A stretch of 14,284 nt of DNA from Globomyces pollinis-pini. Taxonomy: Eukaryota; Chytridiomycota; Chytridiomycetes; Rhizophydiales; Globomycetaceae. The stretch lies in the NCBI GenBank assembly GCA_025399215.1, contig MU621483.1, positions 1-14,284 on the forward strand, read 5' to 3'. A program made the translations under genes and the position numbers. The first letter of the stretch is position 1; each line of letters begins with the position of its first letter. The notes beneath the pieces were generated by a model that made no database searches, was not told the origin of the DNA, and was given only the letters and a program-made list of their open reading frames with translations. Below, in pieces: positions 7,714-14,197 of this stretch.

Positions 7714-8205
7714 ATGTACTCTCTGATGGATGGTATTGGCTACATAAAACCTTCCTTACAAAACTTTTTATTGACCGACATTGACTCTAAGGTAATGGAA
7801 AGTATTGCTTTCGATATGGAATTGGAATATTTGGGTATTGCTTCATTTCCTGGGTCTTTTCCGGTAGAAGGTGGAATTTGGACTTCAAATCACAGATTAA
7901 TGGTGAATTTGGTATGTCAAACAAAATCAGATGGTCCTTCTCGCAATATCATCTTTGTAGTTAATACAGGCTCTCCAAATACTTACCTTTGTCAAGAAGC
8001 AATGGAATCACTGGTTGGAAAAGACTGTAAGTTGCCTCAAACTCTTCACGTAAAAATCCATACGGACCAAGTAATTCAGACTTACATTTCCCCAAAAGAT
8101 AGTAACTTTGCTAATGTTAATGTTTTGGGTATGGATTTCCTATACAAAAACAAATTGAATCTTGTTATCAACTGGACAAAAAGTACGTTCAGTCTTGATA
8201 AATAA
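7714..8205 (+). CDS. Retropepsin-fold protein with Asp-to-Asn active site (predicted inactive)
   Basis: A 163-residue protein. The region from about residue 62 looks like a retropepsin-type aspartic protease: a hydrophobic strand leading to FVVNTGSPNTYL (81-92), where the catalytic signature is normally D-T/S-G, and a late NVLGMDFL (136-143), matching the I/V-L-G-x-D-F/Y-L motif that closes retropepsin domains. Here the catalytic position is Asn84 (codon AAT, 7963-7965), so proteolysis by a normal dimeric mechanism is not expected. The 60 residues before the domain have no recognised motif. There is no reverse transcriptase, integrase or LTR nearby, so this is probably a standalone cellular gene. 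It stands on the opposite strand from the SPRY array, in the gap between C and D. Possible roles are substrate or peptide binding without cleavage, but this is inference. Confidence 0.72.
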   Translation: MYSLMDGIGYIKPSLQNFLLTDIDSKVMESIAFDMELEYLGIASFPGSFPVEGGIWTSNHRLMVNLVCQTKSDGPSRNIIFVVNTGSPNTYLCQEAMESLVGKDCKLPQTLHVKIHTDQVIQTYISPKDSNFANVNVLGMDFLYKNKLNLVINWTKSTFSLDK

Positions 8206-8600
8206 CTTCATTTCTCAATAAATAGCTTCAAATGAAATTGCTACGGATAGTTTATTTGTTCTACTATGTATGTGAGAGACAACCACAATTACATCATCAG
8301 TTCAGCATGGAATATAATTCTAACTTAAAATTAAATTGTCGGACATTTTATATTACAAATTGTTAAAAAAAATCGTACCTCACTTAAAGTGGAACGGTAT
8401 GCCATTGTAAGTAATAGAAAGGTTGCGTGCCATTGATAACCACGCTTAAGAGCGTGATGCTTTACAGAACCATATATATATATACCTTGGCAGGGATGGA
8501 CAAAGCAACAGTCAGAGATCAAGAAGACTATCGATTTCATTTTCGCTTTGTAAGAGTCACGCCATATGTTCTTTCCACTTGCAATCACATTAAAATATTA
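8206..8600. other. Spacer downstream of the retropepsin-like gene
   Basis: No credible gene is seen. It holds a small hairpin CACGCT-TAAG-AGCGTG at 8441-8456 and a short AT microsatellite at about 8472-8484. Open frames of 85 and 88 codons overlap on opposite strands and have random-looking composition. Confidence 0.45.
8217..8222 (+). terminator. Polyadenylation signal of the retropepsin-like gene
   Basis: AATAAA lies 12 bases after the TAA stop codon (8203-8205), a spacing compatible with 3' end formation just downstream. Confidence 0.5.
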
Positions 8601-8610
8601 AAATGCGATA

Positions 8611-8642
8611 TGTGTTCAAGCACCATGCGTATAGCGAACACA
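8611..8642. repeat. Hairpin repeat, first copy
   Basis: Arms TGTGTTC (8611-8617) and GAACACA (8636-8642) pair perfectly over seven bases. The right arm is followed by AGGATTGAAATAAATTCTAT, which resembles the DNA following the second copy, so hairpin and flank were duplicated together with a spacing of 102 bases. Confidence 0.6.
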
Positions 8643-8709
8643 AGGATTGAAATAAATTCTATTTTTGGAAACAACTACAGCCATACTCCATAAATACCCA
8701 CAACTCAAC

Positions 8710-8747
8710 TCTTGTGTTCACGTCCCATGCTGTTAGTGAACACAAGA
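8710..8747. repeat. Hairpin repeat, second copy, 12-bp perfect stem
   Basis: Arms TCTTGTGTTCAC (8710-8721) and GTGAACACAAGA (8736-8747) are exact reverse complements around a 14-base loop. It lies 60 bases upstream of the thioredoxin-like ATG, in the expected promoter or leader. It could be a palindromic factor-binding site, an RNA hairpin in the leader, or a remnant of a small mobile element. Confidence 0.7.
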
Positions 8748-8806
8748 ATGAATTAAAAAATAGAAATTAAAATGGAATCCTTTTTTTAAATACTAAAATC
8801 AGAGAA

Positions 8807-9208
8807 ATGTCAATTCAAACTGCAACGGTGGATCAAGTAAACCAATTTCTGATCCAAAAAGAAATTTATGCCCATTGTTTCCTCTATATTACAAGCAATA
8901 ACGGACCAAAAGGAAAACCTTGGTGTAAATCTTGTAGAGAAGCAGCACCAGTGGTCGAACCGAAACTGACATCATTCAACAACTCTTTGACATTAAAAAT
9001 ATTGGTGTCCCATCCGGGATTGGAACCTGATGCTGCTTTGTACCAACAGGAAAAACTGAGATCTATTTTGAATGGTCAACTTGCCCCTGTCGTACCAGCA
9101 TTGTATGACATGAACAGTGAATTGTTTGTGAATCTTTTGGACCAAAAGCTTGCTGATAATCCTATATTTACCAAAGATGACTTTCTCAGCTTTTCAGAGG
9201 TTCAATAA
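8807..9208 (+). CDS. TXNDC17/TRP14-like thioredoxin-domain protein
   Basis: A 133-residue protein, close in size to the TXNDC17 (TRP14, DUF953) family of cytosolic thioredoxin-related proteins, which reduce small disulfides and nitrosylated or persulfidated thiols. The active site WCKSC (39-43) keeps both redox cysteines in a G-K-x-W-C-x-x-C-R context typical of the family, with Lys-Ser in place of the usual Pro-Asp. The expected cis-proline corresponds to Pro97 in VVPALYDM. The strand-helix order fits a thioredoxin fold, and no signal peptide is present. An upstream ATG at 8772 opens a five-codon frame that stops at 8789, a possible upstream ORF if transcription starts before it. The AATAAA signal overlaps the stop codon. 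The gene converges on gene D, whose stop lies 118 bases away. Confidence 0.85.
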   Translation: MSIQTATVDQVNQFLIQKEIYAHCFLYITSNNGPKGKPWCKSCREAAPVVEPKLTSFNNSLTLKILVSHPGLEPDAALYQQEKLRSILNGQLAPVVPALYDMNSELFVNLLDQKLADNPIFTKDDFLSFSEVQ

Positions 9209-9209
9209 A
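9204..9209 (+). terminator. Polyadenylation signal overlapping the stop of the thioredoxin-like gene
   Basis: AATAAA begins inside the last sense codon (CAA) and contains the TAA stop codon, so coding and 3'-end signals share bases. Confidence 0.45.
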
Positions 9210-9318
9210 AATTATAAATGCTTCATAAACTTGATGTATGTAATATATGCGTTGTTTTAAGTAGAATTACCTAATCAAATTGAATGATTTCCATTTTACA
9301 TTCAAAGAGTTTTATTTG

Positions 9319-9324
9319 TTTATT
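9319..9324 (-). terminator. Polyadenylation signal of gene D
   Basis: AATAAA on the minus strand begins one base after the TAG stop codon (9328-9326). A second AATAAA follows at 9316-9311. Confidence 0.55.
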
Positions 9325-9325
9325 T

Positions 9326-11146
9326 CTAATAGAGTGTTTCAGGAGCAAATGACGTGTATAATGGCCCAAATACAACTTCAACTTCACAATCACTACGACT
9401 TCCAATAGATGGATGAATCATACCAATATCCATATTCTCCAACACAAATTCACGTTCATACCGTTTCTTTTCAAACGTAAAATAAAAGTGCACATTCTTG
9501 AATGTTGAGTCTGGGTTGCTGTCAATTTCAGTCGGGGGTTGAAGGTAATAACCAATACCAAGCACATCTCCTTCATAGATTTCAATTTCTGGGAATGGAA
9601 CAGTCTCTCCACAAAATCGTACAGTACTGTCTTGACAATGAAATGCAATTGACTTATCACATAACCCAGGCAATCGGAATGGTGGATACAACCCCGTCAC
9701 AAATCCAATAGCCAAATTTGGATTATTTGCTTCTAAACTGATTACACGAACTTGATAAAAACACTCTAAAGGATGTTCAAGCATATCAATAGAGTGGAAA
9801 GCAGGAGGTGGAAGCTGATCGTTTGCCATTATTGCATTTAATAATGTTGTATCCAATAGTCGTGGAATTAATGATTGGTTACATTGTATATTGCATTCTA
9901 CCGTGGTTTGAAATGTGATAAGTTGTGTTCCAGTGTCAACTAACATATCATTAATTTCAACGATGGGTTCGTAAAATCCAAAACTGTCAAAATCAGGCAA
10001 GATACGAGGGTGTATCATGGATGTTTTAGAACCAACCCTTTCGAAGTTTGGTAAAGTGCCAGTAGAAATAAGAATATTTTTCGATTTGATAGAATCAATT
10101 GGATAAGCTACAAAAAAATCCAATGTTTTACTATCTAAAGTATTTTGATATACATCATTTGTATAATTTTCACTGTAGGTTACATAAGGGCGATGTCGTT
10201 TCGAGAAATTGACTCTTACAAGTAAAACGAGTAGAAATGCCAAAGTAAAGATCATTGTAAAAAAGGCAGTCAGTGACATTCCATTCGAATGAGTTCCAAT
10301 TTCGTAATCATTCAATAGCGTTACTTGACTGGTGAACGTTGTTTGAGTCAGTGCTTTAGCAACAGCAGTTGGATAATTTTCTTTGATAACTTTAGGGATA
10401 AATTGATAGGTATATGCTTCATGTGCGACAAACTGCGAAGGAATTGAATGGATTTTGCTTCTAAATTGAATGTCGTTTAATATTATATCATTGTTATCTT
10501 TCATTTTGACTTCAAGCTGTATACTATTTATACCTTTTTCAGATACGTATACACTTTGAACCTGTGTCAAAGCAACGGTAGATTGATTTGAGATGACGTA
10601 GTATAAACTATCTAATTTGGTATGAATATAATTTGTTAAAATTGTTGAATTCATGGGAGAGACTACAGTTCCTGATAGTTCAACCATTTGAGAATGATTT
10701 TGGAAGTCCAACAAAGTATTCGGTGACTGTAAAATGTTGGTAATCAAGTTGGATACATTTCTATCTACATTTAACCCATTTTGAATTGATTGGTTCAAGT
10801 TATTTACATTGTTTTGAAATTCTAGGGCATTTGAAGTCTCAAACTGAACAGCTAATGACTGTGGAATTGATAGATTTCCATTGAACAAAAGTTCACCAGC
10901 CAATAAGTGAATCTCTGAGTGTAATGAAGTAATTTGAATGGAATCCATGGTATTGTTGACATTGATGATTTGGTCCAAAAGACTTTTAATGGTTTCGCTG
11001 GGTAGGAAAGAAGACTTGTATACATAAAATGGGTAATTGTTGGTCAAGTAAATGGATGCAGTTGGCTGGCTAGTATCTGTTACTGGTTGGTTTGGTAGAC
11101 CACAAACAATTTGGAGCCAGACAAATAATTGTATCCATCCGACCAT
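9326..11146 (-). CDS. Gene D: SPRY membrane protein with a third, most divergent ectodomain
   Basis: A 606-residue protein starting at a clear ATG (11146). It has a signal peptide at about 1-20 (MVGWIQLFVWLQIVCG) and an ectodomain at 21-290 with sequons at N64, N91, N118, N130, N150, N166 and N187. After the signal peptide the ectodomain has no cysteine, unlike all other array members. The transmembrane helix is at about 291-310. The juxtamembrane region keeps the general plan (YPIDSIKSK, SMIHPRILPDFDSFG) but differs at most positions from A/B/C/E. Near codon 478 (nucleotide 9720) it becomes almost identical to the other SPRY domains, sharing silent differences with gene A (CCCCGTCACAAATCC; AAGCACATCTCC on the plus strand). 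This abrupt change suggests gene conversion of the SPRY 3' end into an older lineage. Function is unknown. Confidence 0.87.
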   Translation of the reverse strand: MVGWIQLFVWLQIVCGLPNQPVTDTSQPTASIYLTNNYPFYVYKSSFLPSETIKSLLDQIINVNNTMDSIQITSLHSEIHLLAGELLFNGNLSIPQSLAVQFETSNALEFQNNVNNLNQSIQNGLNVDRNVSNLITNILQSPNTLLDFQNHSQMVELSGTVVSPMNSTILTNYIHTKLDSLYYVISNQSTVALTQVQSVYVSEKGINSIQLEVKMKDNNDIILNDIQFRSKIHSIPSQFVAHEAYTYQFIPKVIKENYPTAVAKALTQTTFTSQVTLLNDYEIGTHSNGMSLTAFFTMIFTLAFLLVLLVRVNFSKRHRPYVTYSENYTNDVYQNTLDSKTLDFFVAYPIDSIKSKNILISTGTLPNFERVGSKTSMIHPRILPDFDSFGFYEPIVEINDMLVDTGTQLITFQTTVECNIQCNQSLIPRLLDTTLLNAIMANDQLPPPAFHSIDMLEHPLECFYQVRVISLEANNPNLAIGFVTGLYPPFRLPGLCDKSIAFHCQDSTVRFCGETVPFPEIEIYEGDVLGIGYYLQPPTEIDSNPDSTFKNVHFYFTFEKKRYEREFVLENMDIGMIHPSIGSRSDCEVEVVFGPLYTSFAPETLY

Positions 11147-11304
11147 TTTAAATCCTTCAATCTTTTTGGATACTTTGTAGTAAACTAGAATTTACTCTGA
11201 CAACCTTACAGTCTGTCCTACTGTTGTTGGATCAGGACTTTCCATTTCGATCCGGGCCACCGAGATCTGCAAGTGAAAGTAATTAGAATATTTTTTTATT
11301 GAAA
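11147..11304. promoter_or_regulatory. Divergent intergenic promoter region between gene D and the 75-residue gene
   Basis: These 158 bases separate two divergent start codons, so both promoters must fit here. TTGGATCAGGACTT (11227-11240) is identical to the 14-mer at 2734-2747 and one base different from the one upstream of gene C. It lies 81 bases upstream of the gene D ATG, compared with 59 for gene C. Confidence 0.4.
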
Positions 11305-11532
11305 ATGTATGTAGTTTACATGTACTGGGATTATCGTAAAGAATTTAGTGTAAACATTTACGGAATATTCAACGATTTAAATAATGCTATCAGTTATGCT
11401 GAAAGTCTTTGTGATGAGGAAGATTTTCGTCCTCCTAGCTATACTTGTCAACAAGGTCAATACTTTGATAGGAAAGAAAAAGATTCTAATTATGGTCGTA
11501 TTGCTGTTGATGAAGCAGATGTAAAGGATTAA
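11305..11532 (+). CDS. Small unknown protein, 75 residues
   Basis: The ATG at 11305 is the first usable start; the frame is open for only a few codons before it. The protein begins MYVVYMYWDYRKEF, then has GIFNDLNNAISYAESLCDEED, a strand-strand-helix pattern seen in many small unrelated proteins of bacteria, viruses and eukaryotes. It ends in an acidic tail (AVDEADVKD). It has two cysteines (37 and 49), no signal peptide and no membrane segment. I do not recognise a family. An AATAAA 38 bases after the stop and the clean length for an AT-rich region support a real gene. It is transcribed divergently from gene D and towards gene E. Confidence 0.6.
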   Translation: MYVVYMYWDYRKEFSVNIYGIFNDLNNAISYAESLCDEEDFRPPSYTCQQGQYFDRKEKDSNYGRIAVDEADVKD

Positions 11533-11569
11533 TTATGTTGATGCAATGAATTTACTATGTAATGGATTC

Positions 11570-11575
11570 AATAAA
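11570..11575 (+). terminator. Polyadenylation signal of the 75-residue gene
   Basis: AATAAA lies 38 bases after the TAA stop codon at 11530-11532. Confidence 0.4.
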
Positions 11576-11598
11576 TACGAATCCTTTTATATACTTCA

Positions 11599-11691
11599 AG
11601 ATTAACCTTTTTGATAATTATGCACAATTTATTAGTTGTCCAGATTAAACTTTTTACTAATTATGCAGATTATACTTTTTACTAATTTGTA
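11599..11691. repeat. Three imperfect copies of a 25-nt AT-rich repeat
   Basis: Copies at 11599-11623, 11642-11666 and 11667-11691 follow the pattern AGATTAWACTTTTTACTAAT; the last two are adjacent. The repeat lies in the convergent gap between the 75-residue gene and gene E. Confidence 0.7.
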
Positions 11692-11781
11692 AGGGTTACG
11701 ATGGTAGTTAGGGTTAGGATCACAATTGAACAAACTTAAAGTGAACAAATTAAAATGTTGATTTTGTAACTGTTTATATTT

Positions 11782-13476
11782 CTAAGACACGTTCTCAGGA
11801 GAAAATGACGTGAATAATGGTCCAAATACTACTTCAACTTCACAACCACTACGACTTCCAATCGATGGTTGAATCAATGTAGTATCCATATTCTCCAATA
11901 TAAATTCACGTTCATACCGTTTCTTTTCAAACGTGAAGTAAAAGTGCACATTCTTGAGTGTTGAGTCTGGGTTGGTGTCAATTTCAGTAGGAGGTTGAAG
12001 ATAGTAACCAATACCAAGTATATCTCCTTCATAGATTTCAATTTCGGGGAATAGAACAGTCTCTCCACAAAATCGTACAGTACTGTCTTGACAGTGAAAT
12101 GCAATTGACTTATCACATAGCCCAGGTAGTCGGAATGGTGGATATAACCCTGTTACAAATCCTATAGCCAAATTTGGTTTGTTTTCTTCTAATGTAACAA
12201 TCCCCACTTGATAAAAACATTCTAATGGTGCATCTCTGGACCCTATTGAATTGAAAGCTGGAGGTGGAAGTTGATCATTCTCCAATGAATCATTATGTAT
12301 TGATGTATCTAATAATCTGGGAACGAGTGCAGAATTGCATTGTACATTGCACTCTACACCACCTGTGAATGTTACCATCTGAGATCCTGATTGGTCATCG
12401 ATTTCTCCAATTTCAACTACTGGAAACATATCACCGAAGCAATCAAAATCAGCTATTTCTCGAGGAGGAATCATTGAAATAGCAAGGACATGATCAACCA
12501 TTGTTTGAGGGAGCAAAGCCGTGACTTTCTCCAATTCTCTTGATTCAATAGATCCTATAGGATACTTCTCGAAAAATTCCTCTGCTTTCAACTTCAACGC
12601 ATCATCATTTAATATTTTCATTTCGATTATGGTTTGTGGTGGACGAAGATTCTTTGCAATCAGATAGATTAAAATGCCCAACAGTGTCAGTGCGGAAACG
12701 GTAGATATTAAATTGGAATAATCTGGTGGTTTGGAATAATCTGGTGGTTTACACTTTTGGTACCTAAAAACTTGACCATGTTTAATTGAAATGGATATTC
12801 CAGTGTAAGGTCGATACAAATTGATATTGTTCACAATAATGTCGAATTTTGATGTCACATTTAATTTGAGATAGTTTTCAGTTTTGGTAACAAAGTATTC
12901 TTGTACTTGAAAAAGTTCAGATTTGGTTTTGTCTTTCTTATCGCGTACGAACCACTGACTTGTAGAGTTTGTAATCAATGCATTGACATATATGAATTGG
13001 CCTATATCGTTGATAGAAAACAAAACTCCCATTAAATAGAGTCTATTGTTTGCAATGTTCAAAATTGCAGAATGATTTTGTAACCTTGAGTTGAAGTGAT
13101 CTGATATCTCTCTATCCAAGTTAAACCCCTTCTTCAATGTTTGTGTTAGATTATTAACGAATATCAATTCATTTGTTAAATTTTGTGGTTGATAGTTAAC
13201 GGTAAGAGTGTTTTGGACAGATATGTTACCATTGAAATGATAGGTATCAGTAGAAAGATATTGAACGGATTGTTCTGGCATGAATTTTCCACAATAGGAA
13301 TTCTGAACTGCCAACATTTTGCAAGCCGATGTATAAATGTGAACAGGAAGTTTTAAGAATTCGTAAGAGTTTCTGATTTCGAATTGACGATCATCAATTG
13401 GAATCGTTATTTGTGCATTACAATTGCTAAAGTAATGGACATGAAAGACCAAAAAGATAAACGACCATCCAAGCAT
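11782..13476 (-). CDS. Gene E: SPRY membrane protein with tandem PPDY motifs
   Basis: A 564-residue protein of the A/B ectodomain class. The signal peptide is at 1-22 (MLGWSFIFLVFHVHYFSN...). The ectodomain at 23-255 has sequons at N84, N99, N109, N134, N170 and N206 and cysteines at 52, 62 and 242. The transmembrane helix is at about 257-274. The conserved juxtamembrane segment follows, then a SPRY domain over roughly the last 155 residues. Just before the membrane segment KPPDYSKPPDYS (243-254) is encoded by a perfect 18-base duplication (12715-12732 and 12733-12750). PPxY is the ligand of WW domains such as those of Rsp5/Nedd4 ubiquitin ligases, but the predicted topology puts it outside the cytosol. 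The ATG is unambiguous and defines the family start. No canonical AATAAA abuts the stop; ATATAAA is nearest. Confidence 0.88.
   Translation of the reverse strand: MLGWSFIFLVFHVHYFSNCNAQITIPIDDRQFEIRNSYEFLKLPVHIYTSACKMLAVQNSYCGKFMPEQSVQYLSTDTYHFNGNISVQNTLTVNYQPQNLTNELIFVNNLTQTLKKGFNLDREISDHFNSRLQNHSAILNIANNRLYLMGVLFSINDIGQFIYVNALITNSTSQWFVRDKKDKTKSELFQVQEYFVTKTENYLKLNVTSKFDIIVNNINLYRPYTGISISIKHGQVFRYQKCKPPDYSKPPDYSNLISTVSALTLLGILIYLIAKNLRPPQTIIEMKILNDDALKLKAEEFFEKYPIGSIESRELEKVTALLPQTMVDHVLAISMIPPREIADFDCFGDMFPVVEIGEIDDQSGSQMVTFTGGVECNVQCNSALVPRLLDTSIHNDSLENDQLPPPAFNSIGSRDAPLECFYQVGIVTLEENKPNLAIGFVTGLYPPFRLPGLCDKSIAFHCQDSTVRFCGETVLFPEIEIYEGDILGIGYYLQPPTEIDTNPDSTLKNVHFYFTFEKKRYEREFILENMDTTLIQPSIGSRSGCEVEVVFGPLFTSFSPENVS
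12715..12750 (-). repeat. Perfect 18-bp tandem duplication inside gene E
   Basis: Two identical 18-base units (plus strand GGAATAATCTGGTGGTTT) in frame encode the repeated K-P-P-D-Y-S. No other array member has it, so it is a recent event in gene E. Confidence 0.9.
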
Positions 13477-13640
13477 TTCGCTTTAGTTTGTTAAGAATAT
13501 TTTAATATTCTTATACTGTTTAAAAACACTAGAAACGTATGGTTTCAAGCACAAACTAAACAAAGAGCACCGCATTCTCGAAAAGCACCGCATGTTTCTT
13601 CTACCCCCTTATTTTTTTTAGGAGTAGCAGCACAAATAGA
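13477..13640 (-). promoter_or_regulatory. 5' module of gene E with paired ATGCGGTGCT boxes
   Basis: This flank reappears upstream of remnant F (about 13947-14105). On the minus strand it contains two copies of ATGCGGTGCT (13593-13584 and 13575-13566) exactly 18 bases apart, then CTTGAAACCAT and AAACTAAAGCGAA next to the ATG. A CCCCCTTATTTTTTTTAGGAG tract (plus strand) lies further out. Conservation across copies suggests promoter or leader function, although recent duplication alone could explain it. The boxes contain ATG and could act as upstream start codons if transcribed. Confidence 0.5.
13492..13513. repeat. Perfect 10-bp palindrome in the gene E leader
   Basis: Arms TAAGAATATT and AATATTCTTA flank two bases, 16 bases upstream of the gene E ATG. 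Remnant F has only GAATATTAAATA at this place, so the palindrome arose or was lost after the duplication. Confidence 0.65.
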
Positions 13641-13756
13641 TCAATAGAATGGTACAGTTACACGATGTATTGTACATCCAAACTACATTACAGTTTTTAA
13701 CACCAATAAATTGAAATTGGCAAGTCACTTGGATATTTATTTCTATTTAATTTAGT

Positions 13757-13946
13757 TTAGACACTCTCAGGAGCAAATGCCATGTATAATGGTCCAAAAT
13801 CAACTTCACACTACGGATTCCAATCGATGGTTGAATCAGACCAATATCCATGATGGATATTGGTTATTGGATGGATAATCCATCCAATATAAATTCGCGT
13901 CAAACCGTTTTCCAACGTGAAGAAAACCAAACGCCCATCCAAGCAT
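13757..13946 (-). pseudogene. Remnant F: SPRY gene collapsed by a large internal deletion
   Basis: Only 190 bases remain of a gene normally about 1.7 kb long. The 3' part matches the last SPRY codons of gene C (GPLY..FAPESV, the PSIGS region, the RYEREF region). The 5' part matches the start codon and first residues of the A/B/E class (MLGW). The join is near 13920-13930, where the SPRY text CGTGAAG runs straight into signal-peptide text. Small deletions around 13800-13815 remove codons of the CEVEV block and create an in-frame TAG. A palindromic insertion lies at 13841-13888. The 5' module and the 3' flank survive around it. Confidence 0.82.
13841..13888. repeat. Two adjacent perfect 11-bp palindromes inside remnant F
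   Basis: Palindrome one has arms CCAATATCCAT (13841-13851) and ATGGATATTGG (13853-13863) with one central base. Palindrome two has arms ATTGGATGGAT (13866-13876) and ATCCATCCAAT (13878-13888), also with one central base. Intact paralogues have a short plain sequence here, so both arise from an insertion built of inverted copies of its flanks. Confidence 0.85.
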
Positions 13947-14197
13947 TTCGCTTTATTTTACGAGGAATATTAAATACTAGAAATGTATGATTTCAAGCAC
14001 ACACTACGCAAAAAGCACCGCATTCTCGAAAAGCACCGCATATTTCTCCTACCCCCTTATTTTTTTTAGGAGCAGCACAAATGGATCAATAGAATGGTAC
14101 AGTTACAAAATTTATTGGACAGTCAAATCTACATTATGGTTTTTAACAACAATAAATTGAATTGGCAGGTCAATTTTGACATGATTTTTAATTTAGT
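13947..14197 (-). repeat. Second copy of the gene E 5' module, joined to the 3' flank of gene G
   Basis: This stretch aligns with 13477-13756 in order: AAGCATTTCGCTTTA at the start-codon edge, CTAGAAATGTATGATTTCAAGCAC, paired ATGCGGTGCT boxes on the minus strand (14041-14032 and 14023-14014, again 18 bases apart), the T-rich tract, GATCAATAGAATGGTACAGTTA, and the 3' flank up to the next SPRY stop codon. It shows that the duplicated unit runs from promoter through the neighbouring gene's 3' end. F's promoter-like DNA outlived its coding region. Confidence 0.75.

Noticed and set aside
7714..8205. The retropepsin domain as part of an LTR retrotransposon.
   Set aside because: There is no reverse transcriptase, RNase H, integrase, primer-binding site or LTR pair nearby, and the protein is complete in itself.
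8427..8693. 88-codon plus-strand open frame in the spacer before the thioredoxin-like gene.
   Set aside because: It spans an AT microsatellite and the first hairpin repeat, overlaps an opposite-strand frame, and has no motif.
11599..11691. The 25-nt repeats as a CRISPR array.
   Set aside because: Only three imperfect copies, two of them directly adjacent, without regular spacers, in eukaryotic DNA.
11708..11718. Telomere-like TTAGGGTTAGG next to the 25-nt repeat.
   Set aside because: It holds only about two units with no flanking degenerate array, too short to claim an interstitial telomere.
555..12116. The same second-frame open reading frame, beginning M-I-N/S-Q-L/S-H-F, recurs inside every SPRY region (555-797, 2957-3355, 5385-5615, 9418-9660, 11874-12116).
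   Set aside because: It lies in the SPRY genes in another frame of the same strand, and its recurrence follows from near-identical nucleotides. Its own codons vary freely at sites that are silent for SPRY.
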